From contig NZ_BSDP01000001.1 of assembly GCF_027925245.1 (NCBI RefSeq), positions 1,426,001 to 1,490,000 on the forward strand: a stretch of 64,000 nt of DNA. The letters run 5' to 3'. The notes beneath the pieces were generated by a model that saw only the letters and a list, made by a program, of their open reading frames with translations, was not told where the DNA came from and made no database searches. Within the stretch, counting starts at the first letter, position 1. The number at the start of each line of letters is the position of its first letter. Shown here piece after piece: positions 1 through 7,909 of the stretch. Source of the DNA: Agromyces rhizosphaerae (GTDB lineage: Bacteria; Actinomycetota; Actinomycetes; Actinomycetales; Microbacteriaceae). The position numbers and the translations under genes are program-made.

Positions 1-638
1 GCGAGCACCTGCGTGCGCAGGAACCGGCCGGTGACCTCGGCGGACCAGGCCATGAGCGCCGACCACGCGCCGGGGTCGGCGTGCATGAGCGTGCGGGCCG
101 CGAGGTGGTCCTTCGAGGGGCCGCCCTCGGCGAGGTAGGCGGCGAGCGTGAACGGGGCGCCGGCGAAGCCGATGAGCGGCGTCTCGCCGAGTTCGTCGAC
201 CGTGCGGCGCACGGCCTCGGTGATGGGGCCGGCCTCGGCGTCGAGGGTCGCGGGGTCGATCGCGGTGAGCTCGGCGACCGCCGCCGCGTCGCCGTACGCA
301 CGGCCGAACACGGGGCCGCGCCCCGGCTCGATCTCCACGTCGACGCCGACCAGGCGCAGGGGCACGACGATGTCGCTGAAGAAGATGCCCGCGTCGACGC
401 CGTGGCGGCGCACCGGCTGCAGCGTGATCTCGCTCGCGAGCGCGGGGTCGAGGCAGGCGTCGAGCATGCGGGTGCCGACGCGGAGCTCACGGTACTCGGG
501 CAGCGAGCGACCGGCCTGGCGCATGAACCACACGGGGGTGGCGTCGGGTCGCTCGCCCCGGTAGGCGCGGACGAGCCGCGACCTGCTGGTGCGTGCGGCG
601 GTGAGCGGATGCCGGTCGGGAAGGATCACGCGGACCAT
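1..638 (-). CDS. hemE: Uroporphyrinogen decarboxylase, 3' end beyond window
   Basis: Uroporphyrinogen III decarboxylase of heme biosynthesis (converts uroporphyrinogen III to coproporphyrinogen III, cytosolic). About 212 N-terminal codons are visible; the family is about 350 residues, so the C-terminal part lies left of the window. The N-terminal signature WFMRQAGRSLPEYRELR with the catalytic RQAGR segment is present, as is the later GAPFTLAAYLAEGGPSKDH motif. The ATG at 638 gives MVRVILPDRHPL; a GTG a few codons later is an alternative. It is transcribed away from hemA at 1597, so two heme genes flank a short divergent region, as in related actinobacteria. Identification is secure; only the exact start is uncertain. 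Confidence 0.93.
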   Translation of the reverse strand, partial: MVRVILPDRHPLTAARTSRSRLVRAYRGERPDATPVWFMRQAGRSLPEYRELRVGTRMLDACLDPALASEITLQPVRRHGVDAGIFFSDIVVPLRLVGVDVEIEPGRGPVFGRAYGDAAAVAELTAIDPATLDAEAGPITEAVRRTVDELGETPLIGFAGAPFTLAAYLAEGGPSKDHLAARTLMHADPGAWSALMAWSAEVTGRFLRTQVL

Positions 639-826
639 TCTCGCCCACCCCGGCTGGACGCCCGCCGGGCGGCGCCCGCGGACGACGGTGCCCGTTCCGT
701 CGGCACCGGAGATGCGGCCGGGCGTTGTGGACGGATGGTGCGCGAAACCGCTCTCTCGCGTACCATTGCGCGCGGCGGACGGGGGATCGCCGTGGAACAC
801 GACGCACCCCGGAGGCGAATCGACGC

Positions 827-1522
827 ATGGCACCCCCACCCACCGCGTACCGGATCGTCAAGTGGCTGCTCGTCTTCGCCGCGCTGGTCGCCGTTGCGGC
901 CGCGGTCGTCGGCGACGGCACCATCGCCCGCATCATCCCGCGGCTGCCCGAGGTCTCGTTCGACGAGCGCGTCATCCTCGCGATCCTCAGCCTGGCGGGC
1001 CTGCTCATGCTCACCGTGCTCGCGACCCGCCTCGCCTCGATGTCGCGCAGCGCCCGACGCGTCCGGGCGCTGGAGCGCGCGACCGACGGCGTCGTCACGC
1101 CCGCCCTGCGCAACCCGATCATGGTGCACGGCCTCCGCACGCTGTTCGGCGGCGGGCTCCCGCGCATCGGCTCGCGCATCGCCGTGCTCGCCGACCTCGA
1201 GGGCATCAGCCTGTGGGGCGGTGCCGTCAAGCCGCGGCTCATCGCGAGCGCGCAGTGGAGCGAGGTGCGCACGATCCGCGCCGACTCGATCGTGGTCGGC
1301 GACCGCGAGGTCTCGGTCATGGTGCTGCGCATCCGCCGCGGCGGCACGAGTGCCGAGCTGCCGATCGCGCTCGGCACGGGCCGCGCGGCCGCCCTCACGC
1401 TCGGCGGCGCCGACTTCTTCGCGCGGCTGCGCCAGATCAAGTCGTGGCACCGCGCCGAGATCGCGGCCACCACCGGGTCGATCCCGATCATCCGGCCCGA
1501 GCAGCTCCAGCCCGCGAACTGA
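827..1522 (+). CDS. Small membrane protein with cytoplasmic domain, unknown function
   Basis: A 231-residue protein I do not recognise. It begins MAPPPTAYRIVKW, has two predicted membrane segments (about residues 9–28 and 47–67), then a soluble basic domain of about 150 residues containing LEGISLWGG and an RTIRADSIVV stretch, reminiscent of PH-like domains of small bacterial membrane proteins (a guess). The ATG at 827 is chosen because GGAGG sits at 811–815 with a suitable spacer; the frame is open further upstream but lacks a better start. A -10-like TACCAT lies at 761–766. It sits between hemE and hemA but has no motif tying it to heme synthesis. Confidence 0.8.
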   Translation: MAPPPTAYRIVKWLLVFAALVAVAAAVVGDGTIARIIPRLPEVSFDERVILAILSLAGLLMLTVLATRLASMSRSARRVRALERATDGVVTPALRNPIMVHGLRTLFGGGLPRIGSRIAVLADLEGISLWGGAVKPRLIASAQWSEVRTIRADSIVVGDREVSVMVLRIRRGGTSAELPIALGTGRAAALTLGGADFFARLRQIKSWHRAEIAATTGSIPIIRPEQLQPAN

Positions 1523-1584
1523 CCCCTCCCCCGGGCGCGGGACGGGTCAGCAATCGCCCTGACGGGGGCGCCTTTCTCCTCGAC

Positions 1585-1590
1585 TACAAT
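1585..1590 (+). promoter_or_regulatory. -10 element TACAAT of leaderless hemA
   Basis: TACAAT is followed by exactly six bases and then the hemA GTG at 1597. Transcription should therefore start at or next to the start codon, giving a leaderless mRNA. No Shine-Dalgarno sequence precedes the GTG. A -35 is not obvious. Confidence 0.7.
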
Positions 1591-1596
1591 CGTCGG

Positions 1597-2961
1597 GTGC
1601 TCATCTGTCTGTCCGCGAGTCACAAGAACGCCGACTTCGATCTCCTGGAGAAGCTGTCGGTGGCGCCGGGCGACCTCGGAGCACGCATCGTCGGCAGCCA
1701 CGAGTCGCTGGGCGGCTCGGTGATCGTCGCCACGTGCAACCGGTTCGAGGCCTACCTCGACCTCGACGAGCCGTACGGCACCTCCCCCGTGCCCGCCATC
1801 CAGTCGGCGCTCCGCGAGGTCGGCGCGTCGACCGGCGTCGACCCGCGCACGCTGCGCTCGACCGTCGAACTCGTGCACGGCAACGCGGTCGCGGCGCACC
1901 TGTTCGCCGTGGCATCCGGCCTCGAGTCGGTCGTCGTCGGCGAGGGCGAGATCGCCGGCCAGGTGAAGCGCTCGCTCGAGGGCGCGCGCACGCAGGGCAC
2001 GACCACCCCCGAGATCGAACGCGTCTTCCAGCGCGCCGCGCGGGTCTCCCGCTCGGTCAAGAACCGCACCGGGGTCGGCTCGGCGGGCCGCTCGCTCGTG
2101 CGCCTCTCGCTCGACCTCGCCGAGAGCCGCATCACCGACTGGGCGGCGACGCGCATCCTGCTCGTCGGCACCGGCCAGTACGCCGGCGCCTCGCTCGCCG
2201 CGGTGCGCGACCGCGGGGCATCCGACGTGCGCGTCTTCTCCCCGTCGGGCCGCGCCACGCGCTTCGCCCGCAACCACGACATCACCGCGGTGCACCGCGA
2301 CGACCTCGCCGACGAGGCCGCCTCCGCCGACGTGATCATCACGTGCACCACCGTCGACCACCACGTCATCGACGCCGCGCTGCTGCGGGCGGGGCGGTCG
2401 GATGCCGCGGGGCCCGCGCCGACCGAGCGCCCGCACCTCTCCGCGGTGCCCGCCGACGCAGTGCACGGGCCGGCCGCACGCCAGCTGCTGATCGACCTCG
2501 GGCTGCCCCGCAACATCGACCCCGACGTGGCCTCGGTCGACGGCGTCGAGCTGCTGGACCTCGAGACGATCCGCATCCACGCCCCCATCGAGGAGCTGAA
2601 CGCGACCGACGCGGCGCGCACGCTCGTCAACCGCGCCGCGCGCGAGTTCTCGGCGCACGGCGAGGAGCTCGACCTGGCCCCGGCCGTGGTCGCCCTGCGC
2701 TCGCACGTGTTCGACGTGCTCGACGACGAGATCGCCCGCGCCAAGGCCCGCGGCGACGACGACGGCCGCACCGAGCAGGCGCTGCGCCACATGGCCGGCG
2801 TGCTGCTGCACACCCCCATGGTGCGCTCCCGCGAGTACGCGCGCGCCGGCGAGCAGCGCGCCTGGATGGACGGGCTCGAGGCGCTGTTCGGCCTCGTGCC
2901 CGAGGCATCCGCCGATGCACCCGCCGTCTCCGCCGACGACGCGGACACCGCGACCGCCTGA
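1597..2961 (+). CDS. hemA: Glutamyl-tRNA reductase
   Basis: NADPH-dependent reduction of glutamyl-tRNA(Glu) to glutamate-1-semialdehyde, the first committed step of C5-pathway tetrapyrrole synthesis. The protein has 454 residues, close to the family size. The N-terminal SHKNADFDLLEKL and the catalytic-cysteine motif ATCNRFEAYL (family TCNRxE) are present, followed by GEGEIAGQVKRSL, an NADPH-binding segment around ILLVGTGQYAGAS and a C-terminal dimerisation helix region. The start is a GTG at 1597 preceded by a -10 hexamer six bases away, so it is probably leaderless. The gene ends eight bases before the next ATG, so co-transcription with the DUF998 gene is likely. Confidence 0.95.
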   Translation: MLICLSASHKNADFDLLEKLSVAPGDLGARIVGSHESLGGSVIVATCNRFEAYLDLDEPYGTSPVPAIQSALREVGASTGVDPRTLRSTVELVHGNAVAAHLFAVASGLESVVVGEGEIAGQVKRSLEGARTQGTTTPEIERVFQRAARVSRSVKNRTGVGSAGRSLVRLSLDLAESRITDWAATRILLVGTGQYAGASLAAVRDRGASDVRVFSPSGRATRFARNHDITAVHRDDLADEAASADVIITCTTVDHHVIDAALLRAGRSDAAGPAPTERPHLSAVPADAVHGPAARQLLIDLGLPRNIDPDVASVDGVELLDLETIRIHAPIEELNATDAARTLVNRAAREFSAHGEELDLAPAVVALRSHVFDVLDDEIARAKARGDDDGRTEQALRHMAGVLLHTPMVRSREYARAGEQRAWMDGLEALFGLVPEASADAPAVSADDADTATA

Positions 2962-2969
2962 GGCCCGCC

Positions 2970-4046
2970 ATGACCACCCCGGCATCCGAGCGGTTCGAAC
3001 GGATCATCGGGTCGCGGGGTCGCACGCTGGAATCGCTCGCGCTGACTGCCGGCATCCTGGCCTTCTGGGTCGTGGGCGCCGTGGCGATCCCGGTCTTCGG
3101 GTTCGGCGACGCCCCGATCTCCGGGCCCGGCTCGATCGGCGAGTACGCCGCGATCTCCTGCGGCGTCGTGGCGATGCTCGCCTTCGCCGCCGGACGGCTC
3201 ATCGTCGCCGCCCGCGAGGACGGGCTGCGCATGCGCGTGCTCGACGCGCTCGACATCGCGGCGGTCGCCCTCGCGCACGGCGCGATCGCGCTGCTGACCT
3301 GGACGCTCGCGTCGGTGCTGCTCGCCGACGCGTTCATCGGCGCCGAGGTGTTCGCGGTGCCGCTGCTGGTCATCGCCGGGGCCGCCGGCGCGCTGACCGG
3401 CTACGTCGCGTTCTCCTCCGCGGTGATCATGGACCTGTCGCTGCTCGCGGTGGTGCTCGCGGTGTTCCTCGTCGAGGGGATGCTCGCGAGCATGCTCACG
3501 GCCACCGACCCGTACTGGTGGCAGGAGCACCTGAGCGCGCTCGGCATGAGCGAGAACGTGTCGGCGCGCGCGTTCAACCTCACCCTCATCGTCGCGGGCT
3601 TCCTGGTCACGACGCTCGTGCGCCGGGTCACGGTCGACCTCCCCTCGGCGCATCCGCACGGCCGGCGCAACGTGCGCACCTGCCTCGTGCTCGTCGGCGT
3701 GCTGCTCGCGTGCGTCGGCATCATCCCCGTCGACGTGAGCTTCTGGCTGCACACCGCGGTGGCATCGGGCATGGCGGTGAGCTTCTTCGTGCTCGTGATC
3801 GCGCTGCGACGCTGGGTGCCCGGGCTCTCGCGCACCTTCCTCGTGCTCGGCTGGACGTTCATGGCGGTCATCGTGCTGCTCGCGGTGTACTACGCGGTGG
3901 GCTGGTACACGCTGACCGCGGTCGAGCTCGTCGCCGGCATCCTCGTCTTCACGTGGATCATCCTCTTCATCCGCAGCGTCGAGACGCTCGGGAACGACGA
4001 TGCCCGGGCGGAGCATCCGCTCACCCGGGCATCGAACGACGGCTGA
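2970..4046 (+). CDS. DUF998-type multi-pass membrane protein
   Basis: A 358-residue integral membrane protein with about nine or ten hydrophobic segments. The MSENVSARAFNLTLIVAGFL stretch in the middle matches the DUF998 pattern (a conserved 'FN..l...G' loop between membrane helices). The function of DUF998 proteins is not established. The ATG at 2970 lies eight bases after the hemA stop, which suggests translational coupling to hemA rather than an independent promoter. There is no enzymatic motif. The C-terminal tail after about residue 340 is hydrophilic. Confidence 0.8.
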   Translation: MTTPASERFERIIGSRGRTLESLALTAGILAFWVVGAVAIPVFGFGDAPISGPGSIGEYAAISCGVVAMLAFAAGRLIVAAREDGLRMRVLDALDIAAVALAHGAIALLTWTLASVLLADAFIGAEVFAVPLLVIAGAAGALTGYVAFSSAVIMDLSLLAVVLAVFLVEGMLASMLTATDPYWWQEHLSALGMSENVSARAFNLTLIVAGFLVTTLVRRVTVDLPSAHPHGRRNVRTCLVLVGVLLACVGIIPVDVSFWLHTAVASGMAVSFFVLVIALRRWVPGLSRTFLVLGWTFMAVIVLLAVYYAVGWYTLTAVELVAGILVFTWIILFIRSVETLGNDDARAEHPLTRASNDG

Positions 4047-4397
4047 TCAGCTGAAGAACGCGTTCGCCTTGGCCGTGTAGAGCAGGATCAGGCCGATCGC
4101 GGGGAACAGGATGCTCCAGATCGCGGTCCAGAACCCGCCGTCGATCGCGAAGACCACGTAGAGCGACGCCGCGATGTTCAGCACGAACACGATCGTCACC
4201 ACGATGCGCGCGCCGTTGCTGCCGCGGAACAGGCCGAGGCTCACGAAGATCGTGACCAGGCCGACGATGATGGCGACGATCGCGTAGGTGAGGTCGCCGC
4301 CGAAGAGCGCGAAGACGCCGGGGATGATCTGGAAGAGCCCTGTCAACCAGGCGAGGATCGCGACGAGGGTCACACCGAACGGACGAGCTGCGGACAT
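4047..4397 (-). CDS. Small four-helix membrane protein
   Basis: A 116-residue protein that is almost entirely hydrophobic, with about four membrane helices (LVAILAWLTGLFQIIPGVF, then YAIVAIIVGLVTIFVSLGLF and two more). It resembles small actinobacterial proteins of the DUF7144 kind, but I would not assign a function. The start at 4397 is supported by AGGAGG (plus-strand cctcct at 4403–4408) five bases upstream; a longer frame to 4493 lacks a good ribosome-binding site. It is convergent with the DUF998 gene, with stops almost touching, and lies downstream of the SDR gene, from which it is separated by a strong hairpin. Confidence 0.75.
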   Translation of the reverse strand: MSAARPFGVTLVAILAWLTGLFQIIPGVFALFGGDLTYAIVAIIVGLVTIFVSLGLFRGSNGARIVVTIVFVLNIAASLYVVFAIDGGFWTAIWSILFPAIGLILLYTAKANAFFS

Positions 4398-4448
4398 GCA
4401 TGCCTCCTGAGGGCCGTGCGCGTTCGTCCCGCATCCGGTGAGGGGGAT

Positions 4449-4483
4449 CCCGGCGCCACCGCCAGCTTGGCGGAGGCGCCGGG
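4449..4483 (-). terminator. Strong hairpin downstream of the SDR gene
   Basis: A 16-bp stem with a single A·A mismatch (left arm 4449–4464, right arm 4468–4483) closes a 3-base GCT loop. It lies about 40 bases past the stop of the SDR gene at 4521. There is no T-run, as is common for intrinsic terminators of very GC-rich actinobacteria. Confidence 0.7.
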
Positions 4484-4520
4484 TGCAGTTCAACGGGACA
4501 TGCCGTGAGCCGGGCTCGGT

Positions 4521-5249
4521 TCAGGAGCGGTGCACGACCTGCGCCGAGGTCTGGTCGCGGGCCAGCATGAGCATCGTGTCGATGTTCACGTGCGAGGGGC
4601 GGGATGCCACCCAGACGATCGCCTCGGCGATGTCCTCGCCGCGCATCGGGGTCATGCCCTCGTAGACCTTCGCGGCCTTCTCCTCGTCGCCGCCGAAGCG
4701 CACCGTGGCGAACTCGGTCTGCACGAGTCCGGGGTCGATCTCGGTCACGCGCACGGGCTGGCCGAGCAGTTCGATGCGGAGCACCCGGGTGAGGGCGGCG
4801 ACCGCGTGCTTCGCGGCGTTGTACCCGCCGCCGCCGCGGTACGGCTCGCGCGCGGCGATCGAGCCGATGTTCACGACGATGCCGTCGCCCGAGGCGATGA
4901 GCTTCGGCAGCAGCGCGCGGGTCATGCGCAGCGTGCCGAGCACGTTGCTGTCGAACATGGCCTGCCACTCGGCGTCGTCGGACTCGGCGATCGAGGCCGC
5001 GCCGAGCGCGCCGCCGGCGTTGTTCACGAGGAGGTCGCAGCGCTCGAGCTCGGCGCAGAAGGCGTCGACGGATGCCTGGTCGGTGACGTCCAGCGGCAGC
5101 GCGCGTGCGCCGATCTCGTCGGCGAGCGCCTGCAGGCGGTCGACGCGCCGGGCGCCGATGACGACGTCCCATCCCTGCTCGGCGAGCTGGCGGGCGGTCG
5201 CCGCGCCGATTCCGCTCGACGCTCCGGTGACGACTGCGGTGCGGGTCAT
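4521..5249 (-). CDS. SDR family NAD(P)-dependent oxidoreductase
   Basis: A classical short-chain dehydrogenase/reductase of 242 residues. It has the Rossmann motif TGASSGIG near residues 8–15, NNAGG after strand 4, a conserved NIGS serine region and the catalytic YNAAK. The arginine pair GARRVDR after the second strand favours NADP(H). EIDPGLVQTEF is the usual post-catalytic segment, typical of serine 3-dehydrogenase/YdfG-like members, but the substrate cannot be read from sequence. The ATG at 5249 is preceded by GGAGGAGG. The gene is transcribed divergently from the TauE/SafE permease gene and followed by the hairpin at 4449–4483. Confidence 0.9.
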   Translation of the reverse strand: MTRTAVVTGASSGIGAATARQLAEQGWDVVIGARRVDRLQALADEIGARALPLDVTDQASVDAFCAELERCDLLVNNAGGALGAASIAESDDAEWQAMFDSNVLGTLRMTRALLPKLIASGDGIVVNIGSIAAREPYRGGGGYNAAKHAVAALTRVLRIELLGQPVRVTEIDPGLVQTEFATVRFGGDEEKAAKVYEGMTPMRGEDIAEAIVWVASRPSHVNIDTMLMLARDQTSAQVVHRS

Positions 5250-5381
5250 GTGGTGCTCCTCCTCCGGGGCGCGCACTGGTACCGCGCCCGACGGAACCAG
5301 CTTCGTCGCTCCGGCTGGGAAACGGCAGGTCCAGTGCCCGCCGCACCCGCGGAGCCACAGTGTTTCGGGCGTGTGACGATG

Positions 5382-5409
5382 TGACGGGCGCGTGTCGTCT
5401 GTCCCGTCA
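5382..5409. promoter_or_regulatory. Inverted repeat TGACGGG-N14-CCCGTCA in divergent promoter region
   Basis: Perfect 7-bp arms at 5382–5388 and 5403–5409 with a 14-base spacer sit in the 258-bp region between the divergent SDR and TauE/SafE genes. It could be a regulator site or a weak hairpin. There is nothing else to assign it. The rest of 5250–5507 holds no gene that I can support. Confidence 0.35.
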
Positions 5410-5507
5410 TCCGGTCGCCGGGTGGTGCTGGGAGCACTCCCGCGAGCGGCGAGAATTGAAGGCGTGTCCGTTCCATCCGCGCCGCGTCCGCGCGCATCCC
5501 GCGCCTC

Positions 5508-6239
5508 GTGAGCGTCGCCGTCGGCCTCGCCGCGGGCCTCGTGATCGTCGTCGCGACGGTGGTGCAGCGGCTCACGGGCATGGGCTTCGGCATCGTCGCC
5601 GTGCCGCTGCTCGCGCTCATCGCGCCCGACGTCGGCACGTTCGCCGTGCTCGTGCTGACGGTGCTGGTGATGGTCGCGGTGACCTGGGCCGAGCGCGACG
5701 CACTCGACCGCCGGGCGCTCGCGATCGCCTCGCTCGCATCGCTGCCGGGCGTCGCACTGGGCACCTGGCTCGCCGCCGTGCTGCCGCTGCGGGCGACGCA
5801 CCTCGCGATCGGCGCCGTCGTCGTCGCGGGCTCGGTCGTCTCGATGGCCGGCTGGCGGGCGCCCGCCGGGCGCACGTCGCTGGTCGCGGGATCGGTCGTC
5901 GCCGGCATCCTGACCCCGGTCGCCGCGCTGCCGGGGCCGCCCATGGCGATCGTCTACCGCCCCGATGACGTGCGGCGCATGCGCACCACGCTCTCGGCGT
6001 TCTTCGCGTTCGGCTCGGCGGTGTCGGCGGTCACCCTGCTGCTGGCGGGCACGACGGATGCGGGTGCGGAGCTGGTCCGCGCCGCGGTGCTCGTGCCCGC
6101 AATCGCGGTCGGCACGCTCGTCGCGATGCCGCTGGTACCGCGCCTGCCCGCACCGACGGTCCGCACCGCCACGCTGGTACTCTCCCTCGTGTCCGGGGTG
6201 GCGCTCGTCGCCCGCGCCGCCGCGGGGTTCTCCGCGTGA
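5508..6239 (+). CDS. TauE/SafE family sulfite exporter-like permease
   Basis: A 243-residue membrane protein with about eight helices, matching the TauE/SafE family of anion exporters (sulfite, sulfoacetate and similar). The N-terminal half contains RLTGMGFGIVAVPLLAL, the typical G-F-G-P/V repeat signature, and the second half a related ILTPVAALPGPPMAIVY motif. The substrate is unknown. The start is a GTG at 5508 and no strong Shine-Dalgarno precedes it, so the start is moderately certain. The stop overlaps or abuts the MocR gene region (next ATG at 6266), so the two may form one transcript. Confidence 0.85.
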   Translation: MSVAVGLAAGLVIVVATVVQRLTGMGFGIVAVPLLALIAPDVGTFAVLVLTVLVMVAVTWAERDALDRRALAIASLASLPGVALGTWLAAVLPLRATHLAIGAVVVAGSVVSMAGWRAPAGRTSLVAGSVVAGILTPVAALPGPPMAIVYRPDDVRRMRTTLSAFFAFGSAVSAVTLLLAGTTDAGAELVRAAVLVPAIAVGTLVAMPLVPRLPAPTVRTATLVLSLVSGVALVARAAAGFSA

Positions 6240-6265
6240 GCGGCGCATCGGATCGGGAGGCGCGC

Positions 6266-7807
6266 ATGACCGGGCATCCGTCGTTCGACCAGCCCGAGTT
6301 CGACGCCGAGCGCGCACGCCAGTACCTCGACCCGACGAGCTCGGACCCGCTGTTCCAGCAGGTGCGCCGCTTCCTCGAGCAGTCGCTGCTCGAGGGCCGC
6401 TTCCGCGCGAACCGGCCGCTGCCGTCGTCGCGTCACCTCGCGGGCGTGCTCGGGGTGTCGCGCAACACGGTCAACGCCGCGTACCAGGAGCTCGTCGCGC
6501 TCGGGCTGGTCGAGTCGCGCCCGCGCAGCGGGCTGTACCCGATCGCCTCGCCGCATCCGTCGACCCCGCCACCCCGCGCGACCCGCGCCCCTGCGCCGCC
6601 GCCGGCCACCTCGGGCGCGGTGCCGACCCATCAGGTCGACTGGGCGACCCGCCTGCCCGTGCCCCGTGACGACGACCTGCAGCACGCCGCCACCCACGTC
6701 GAGTGGACCCGCTACCCGTTCCCGTTCCTGCCCGGGCAGCCCGAGCTCGGCACGTTCCCGGCCCGTGGCTGGCTGCGCGCGCTGAACACGGCGCTCGACG
6801 GTCCGCACGTCGCCGCGAGCATCCGCGACTCGGTCGCCGGGGACGACGAGTTGCTGGTCGAGTCGATCCGCCGCGAGATCCTCCCCCCGCGCGGCATCCA
6901 GGCCGCGCCCGAGGAGATCATCGTGACGGCGGGCGCGCAGCAGGGGCTCGCGCTGCTCGCCGAGCTGCTCGTCGAGGCGGGCACCCCGGTCGCGGTCGAG
7001 AACCCCGGGTACGTCGACGCGTGGCACATCCTGCGCCGCGCGGGCGCGACCCTGGTGCCGCGGGCCGTCGACGAGCAGGGCGTGCGGCGCGACGACGACT
7101 TCGGCGAACCGCCCGAGCTCGTGTACGTCACGCCCAGCCACCAGCATCCGACCAATGTCACCCTCTCGTACACGCGGCGTGCGGCGCTGCTGCGGGACGC
7201 GCAGCGGCACGACCAGCTCGTCATCGAGGACGACTACGACTCCGAGGTGCGGTTCCGCGGCAGGCCCACGCCGAGCCTCAAGTCGCTCGACCGCACCGGA
7301 CGCGTGATCTACGTCGGCACGTTCTCGAAGTTCGTCGCCCCGGGCATCCGGCTCGGGTTCATCGTGGCCGACCGCGCGCTCGTGGCGGCGCTGCGCGAGC
7401 GGCGCAGGTACCAGACCAAGCACCCGCCCGGCCACATGCAGCGCGCGCTCGGCCTGTTCATCGACTCGGGCGAGTACCACCGCTCGCTGCGCCAGCACCG
7501 CCGGCACCTCGGCCGCAAGTGGGAGGCGGTCGTCGCCGCGCTCGACGAGCACCTGCCGTTCGAGCTGCCGACGCCGACGGCCGGCGGGCTCAGCGTGTGG
7601 ATCGACGGGCCCGACGCGTTCGACGGCACCCGCGTGACCGAACTCGCGCGCGAGCGGGGCGTGCTGGTCGACGCCGGCGAGCGGTTCTACCTGGGGCCCG
7701 GCCCGCGGAACCAGCTCCGCGTCGGCTACAACTCCATCGCGCTCGAGGCGATCCCGCGCGGCATCGAGATCCTCGGCAAGGTCATCCGGTCGCAGCTCGA
7801 CGAGTAG
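6266..7807 (+). CDS. MocR-type PLP-dependent transcriptional regulator (GntR/MocR)
   Basis: A 513-residue fusion of an N-terminal GntR winged helix (about residues 20–95, with LPSSRHLAGVLGVSRNTVNAAYQEL) and a C-terminal fold-type I aminotransferase domain. The PLP-binding lysine is expected in GTFSKFVAPGIRLGF, and VIEDDYDSEVRF is the conserved aspartate/tyrosine segment. A proline-rich linker (residues about 100–125) joins the domains, as is normal. Such proteins sense PLP or amino-acid adducts (PdxR, GabR, EhuR); the effector here is unknown. The ATG at 6266 has GGGAGG five bases upstream; a GTG at 6236 overlaps the preceding stop but lacks a site. Its target may be the adjacent permease or the aminotransferase operon next door. 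Confidence 0.9.
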   Translation: MTGHPSFDQPEFDAERARQYLDPTSSDPLFQQVRRFLEQSLLEGRFRANRPLPSSRHLAGVLGVSRNTVNAAYQELVALGLVESRPRSGLYPIASPHPSTPPPRATRAPAPPPATSGAVPTHQVDWATRLPVPRDDDLQHAATHVEWTRYPFPFLPGQPELGTFPARGWLRALNTALDGPHVAASIRDSVAGDDELLVESIRREILPPRGIQAAPEEIIVTAGAQQGLALLAELLVEAGTPVAVENPGYVDAWHILRRAGATLVPRAVDEQGVRRDDDFGEPPELVYVTPSHQHPTNVTLSYTRRAALLRDAQRHDQLVIEDDYDSEVRFRGRPTPSLKSLDRTGRVIYVGTFSKFVAPGIRLGFIVADRALVAALRERRRYQTKHPPGHMQRALGLFIDSGEYHRSLRQHRRHLGRKWEAVVAALDEHLPFELPTPTAGGLSVWIDGPDAFDGTRVTELARERGVLVDAGERFYLGPGPRNQLRVGYNSIALEAIPRGIEILGKVIRSQLDE

Positions 7808-7860
7808 GCGGCGCCGGGCTCGGTTGCGGGCGACGGATGCTCCGGGTCGACGCGCGCACG

Positions 7861-7897
7861 AGTACGGCGCCGGCCCCGAGGGGACCGGCGCCGTACT
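7861..7897. terminator. Bidirectional hairpin between convergent genes
   Basis: Arms AGTACGGCGCCGG (7861–7873) and its exact complement (7885–7897) form a 13-bp stem. Inner C and G runs allow further pairing. It lies between the convergent MocR and exporter genes and can serve both. Confidence 0.8.
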
Positions 7898-7909
7898 CGA
7901 GTGGCGCGA

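Noticed and set aside
6236..6265. GTG start for the MocR gene overlapping the permease stop
   Set aside because: There is no ribosome-binding site; ATG 6266 has GGGAGG at the correct spacing.
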